Of a stretch of 64,000 nucleotides of DNA, positions 60,370 through 64,000 are shown in pieces. The stretch is from Brachynemurus nebulosus (Eukaryota > Arthropoda > Insecta > Neuroptera > Myrmeleontidae), in NCBI GenBank assembly GCA_035578155.1, contig JAPWDM010000008.1, forward strand, positions 6,937,847 through 7,001,846, read 5' to 3'. The notes beneath the pieces were generated by a model. That model had not been told where the DNA came from, did no database searches, and was given only the letters and a program-made list of their open reading frames with translations. How positions within the stretch are numbered: position 1 is the stretch's first letter; every line of letters begins with the position of its first letter. Both the position numbers and the translations under genes were made by a program.

Positions 60370-61560
60370 TTTAATTTTTTTGCTTCCGAGACTACTAAAG
60401 TAGCGGAAGCATTGTGATCACTTTTGAAAAATAAAAAATTTTTTCTCTTCAAAATCAAATTTTTTACGCACATTTTACGTTTTAGAGCTTCCTGAACAAT
60501 TTTGGTTTGGGCCGTCCGTCTGTCTGTCCGTCTGTGTGTCTCCAATTTTGCACCAAGTGGCATAACTTCCGAACTATTCGATTGTTTTTAATGAAATTTT
60601 CAGAATTTATGCAGTTTGGCTCCGCGATGGTCCCCTATGAATTTAATCAAAATCGGAGTAACGGTAGCAACGCCGCTACCATGTCATTCCAAAATTGCAC
60701 CAAGTGGCATAACTTCTGAACTACTCAATTCTTTTTTATGAAATTTTCAGAAATTATGTAGTTTGGTTCCTATATGGTCCCCTATGAATTTAATCGAAAT
60801 CGGAGTAACGGTAGCTACGCCGCTACCATGAAATCCCATTAAATGTCAATATCTTATTTACTGCTAGTCCTATCTCGCTCAAATTTTTAGGGTATATTGG
60901 GGGTTAGTTTCTAAAATATTTTTGCTATTATTTTATAATTTAGCCTTTAAGTCTTTTGAGTTACAACAGTTTTTTATAAACTTCAAGGCGAAAATATAAT
61001 TTCACGGTATATAATATGTATATTTGGTAGAATACTGTTTTAAAGCCTTTTACGACTACGAGGAAGCTGTGTGCCCACCCTATTGGCAGCGTATTTTTTG
61101 TTATTTAAATGAAAATAAGATTATCAAGTTCTATAAGAAAACTGTTTTTATTGCTTCCGAGCCTACTAAAGTAGCGAAAGCAATTTTATTTTGAAAAATA
61201 AAAAATTTTTCCCCTCCAAAATAAAATTTTTTACGCACATTTTACGTTTTAGAGCTGCCTGAACAATTTTGGTTTGGTGTCTGTCAGTCCGTCTGGGTGT
61301 CGCCAGTTTGGACCAAGTGGCATAAATTCTGAACTATTCAATTCTTTTTTATGAGATTGTTAGAAATTATGCAATCTGATTCCTAGACGGTCCCCTACAA
61401 ATTTCATTGCATTCGGAGTAATAGTATTCACAGCGCTACCATCAAATCCCATTAAATATCAGTATCTTATTTACTGCTAGTCCCACTTCAATTTATATAA
61501 CCTATATTAAATTATACAAAGATATATTGGACATTAAATTACCAAGGTGCTTCTACGAGT
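60370..61560 (+). repeat. Direct duplication, about 770 bp apart
   Basis: TTGCTTCCGAGACTACTAAAG at 60379 recurs at about 61149, followed in both by TTTTACGCACATTTTACG, CCTGAACAATTTTGGTTTGG and CCAAGTGGCATAA. Within each, GGTCCCCTA...TCGGAGTAA segments repeat. The TGCTTCCG / CGGAAGCA ends of the first motif form a hairpin. Confidence 0.75.
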
Positions 61561-62659
61561 ACGATGAAGCTGTGTGCCACACCCCACTGGCAGCGTATTT
61601 TTTATTTTATTTTTTACGTAATATTTAAAAAATTATACAAAATTAAAAATAAATTTTTAAACAACGTAGGTACCGATAACGAGCCGACGCGACAATTCCC
61701 GAGAACATTCGAGCGCATATGTGACGTCATAATGTTTATTCACCTGAAAATAAATTTATGTGTCTGTATTTTAAATTATTGTTACTATGCAAAATTTTTA
61801 TAAAACTTTCGTCTATTTTTTTTTTTTTAAGTATTTTTTCAGAGTGGCCACTTTCTAAAAAATCAGGAAAAGTCAAGAAATTTAAATAGTCAGGGAAATG
61901 TTAGAAATATTGTCTGTAATAGGGGAACGTAATGCCGAATAAAGAAATCTAAAAATTTGGTCAAATTTAATTTGTCATTGTTAGTACTAACGGTTTGACC
62001 CGGTACAACCACTTTTGGCTGTACCGAATATTTAAAAGAATTATTTATCGAAAAAATTTATTGTCTTCATATCTTCAAAACTGACATCAAAAACGTCAGT
62101 AGTTTTTATTTTTTGAGTAATTTTACAATTTGATAACAAAATGGAAAGTATTGACTGAAGAAATTTTAGCGTTCGCCCTACTAAAATGATTAAATAAATA
62201 ATTTAAAAATTTGGGGTTTCTATAGAATTTTGGGTGTTGTTAATAACCTCAGTACTAATGATTCGATGTACTTCCGGTTCTGTAAAAAAAAAAAAAAAAT
62301 ACGCAAAATTTTGAATTGGAAATATTTTTTCAGCTCAAGTATTGTTTAGAAAACCGGGAAAATTAGGAAAAATTTGTTCTTAAGAAAAAATGGTTACCCT
62401 ATTTTTACACAGATGTTGACATATACAGGTTGGTCCAGAATTATGTACCATGATTGCTAGAGTTGATAGTACGTTCAAAAATTATGGTACCTTTTCATGT
62501 ACCTACACTTTTTTCCAAAACTGCGTCCTGATAAATTGGCAAATAATCACTTAATGGAGCCAGTAGCAGCAGTGAATATGTTAAAAGTAGACATTTTTAA
62601 AAAATACAGTAGTTTCGTAGTCCGTTACAGTGGTGTTTCCCCTTGGAAAATAATTAATC

Positions 62660-63459
62660 GGCGATGCAAAGATGACGCGAGCGCCTCTGGTTTTTGAAAA
62701 TTAGAAACTGTATCAAGTAAACATTTTTGTATACGTTTAATAGGGTACTTGACTGAAGTTACAAAAATATTTTAAAAGCATTGTTTTTCCATATCAGTTA
62801 AGTGATTTTTTTATTTTCGACAGATTCTGTAAAAAATCATCAAAAAAAAAAAATAACCCTAAAATTTTAAATTAGAAAAAGGCGGTAAAAACACCTCACT
62901 ATAATGACGTCACAGTTTAAAGCAACTAAACGTCAATGTCAATATTTATAACCTCAAAACTTTGATTATATTCATAAAATGTCAAAGTAAAAGCAAGTAT
63001 TTATTAGAATTGTGACCGATTATTATTACTATATATATAAACTAATAGAAGTATTCAAAAGAAAACATAATTTCACTTCACCGATGAAAATTATCAAAAT
63101 CGACATATCTAGCTACAAAATGTTAGGACGTCATATTCAAGAAATGGCGCGTTTTCACTAATTTGAATATTTGTTGAAAAATGGCGATTTTCAAAATAAA
63201 ATTTCTAAATAGTTATCAAATTTTTTTATGTTTCATCATTAAAATTGGACATATATAATGATAATGCATAGAATTATTTAATATTTGACACAAATTTTAA
63301 ATACAGTCGAGTACCGTATTGTAGATAGAAATATGTATTATACAAATTATGTGCGGATTACTAGATTTTATATCACCAATAAAACGTATACGTATATTTT
63401 TACTTGATACTAGTTCTAATTTTACGACCAGAGGCGCGAGTGAGAATCTTTGCATCGCC
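62660..63459. mobile_element. Inverted-terminal element next to the EGF14-19 exon, 800 bp
   Basis: GGCGATGCAAAGATGACGCG and CGCCTCTGGT at the left are inverted as ACCAGAGGCGCGAGTGAGAA and CTTTGCATCGCC at the right. It ends 53 bases before the exon, so the acceptor region lies just outside. No transposase. Confidence 0.75.
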
Positions 63460-63512
63460 AAAATTGAAAAATGTCGAATCTTTTAAACAATATTTTTTCT
63501 GTTTGCCCGCAG

Positions 63513-64000
63513 GTCTTTCTTGCGAAACGAACATCAACGACTGTCTCTCATCCCCGTGCGAACATGGCGAATGTATTGACGGCGAGAATTCATTCACGTG
63601 CCAGTGTCACGCCGGCTACACCGACTATCTGTGTCAAACGCAAATCAACGAATGTGAATCGAATCCATGCCAATTCGGTGGCATATGTCAAGATCTTGTG
63701 GACGGTTATCAGTGTCGATGTAAACCCGGCACATCCGGTTTAAATTGTGAAATAAACGTGAACGAATGCCACAGTAATCCGTGTCGTAACGGTGCCAAAT
63801 GTATCGACGGAATCAATCGATACTCGTGCGAGTGTATACCCGGCTTCACCGGCATCCATTGCGAGACGGACATTAACGAGTGTGCGTCAAACCCGTGCGC
63901 CAACGGGGGCGTTTGTATGGACCTGATCAACGGATTCAAATGTGAATGTCCACGTGGTTACTATGACGCGCGATGTTTGAGTGACGTGGACGAGTGTGCG
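63513..64000 (+). CDS. Notch: Notch exon (runs off the window): end of EGF14 to start of EGF19
   Basis: Exon open to the window edge. It begins with two bases of the split Gly codon and encodes the C6 end of EGF14, complete EGF15 to EGF18, and the DVDECA start of EGF19. EGF15 has the shortened C2-C3 spacing (CEHGEC) that its fly counterpart also shows. EGF16 has the typical PGTSG turn and EGF18 the RGYYDARC ending without the usual TG, both landmarks shared with fly Notch. O-glucose consensus is present in EGF15-18 (CLSSPC, CESNPC, CHSNPC, CASNPC). O-fucose consensus is absent from all four, including EGF17 (CRNGAKC). The exon continues beyond 64000. Confidence 0.96.

Larger units (their letters stand above)
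60194..63512 (+). other. Notch: Notch intron D (phase 1), 3.3 kb
   Basis: Donor GTACGT at 60194; acceptor TTTGCCCGCAG ending 63512. It splits the Gly codon of FTG in EGF14. It holds a direct duplication (about 60370-61560) and an inverted-terminal element (62660-63459). I see nothing assignable at 60194-60365 and about 61800-62655. Confidence 0.93.

Noticed and set aside
63709..63939. 76-codon minus-strand frame in the last exon
   Set aside because: Antisense shadow of Notch EGF16-18.

Overview
This 64 kb window is AT-rich eukaryotic DNA, almost certainly from an insect. It carries one recognisable host gene: the extracellular EGF-repeat region of Notch, on the + strand. Five exons are visible: 17120-17397, 19694-19889, 26529-26662, 59261-60193 and 63513 to the window edge. 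All visible introns are GT-AG and the reading phases chain exactly (1, 2, 1, 1). Joined, the exons run from the tail of EGF repeat 1 to the first residues of EGF19, in the same order as Drosophila Notch, and include the ligand-binding repeats EGF8 and EGF11-12. The signal peptide, the start of EGF1, the rest of the receptor and the promoter lie outside the window. The insect order cannot be fixed from what is seen.

About 62 kb is intron: more than 17.1 kb upstream of the first visible exon, then 2.3, 6.6, 32.6 and 3.3 kb. The introns are filled with short non-autonomous DNA transposons and foldback repeats. Many can be delimited to the base by inverted termini and target duplications: TA-flanked elements, TTAA-flanked piggyBac-type elements (three of 0.84-0.93 kb, several of 0.28-0.43 kb), hAT-type elements with 8-bp duplications, a Helitron with hairpin and CTAG end, and an element flanked by TAA. 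Several are nested, and paralogous copies supply natural empty sites that confirm the boundaries. The only coding traces of mobile elements are a Ty3/Gypsy RNase H fragment (minus strand, 25964-26212), an isolated tRNA-Lys primer-binding site (36493-36510) and a 49-codon ORF in a piggyBac-type element.

The most striking non-coding object is a 770-bp foldback repeat at 28641-29410. It is built of 103-bp units, and each of seven units carries a perfect three-module heat-shock element (TTCnnGAAnnTTC). The only changes among these sites fall in the two-base spacers, while flanking unit sequence has diverged by roughly 30% where I compared it. I saw no tRNA, rRNA or CRISPR and no second host gene. 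The many 60-140 codon open frames elsewhere are chance or repeat-derived; the YIYIY proteins are translated (TA)n microsatellites.
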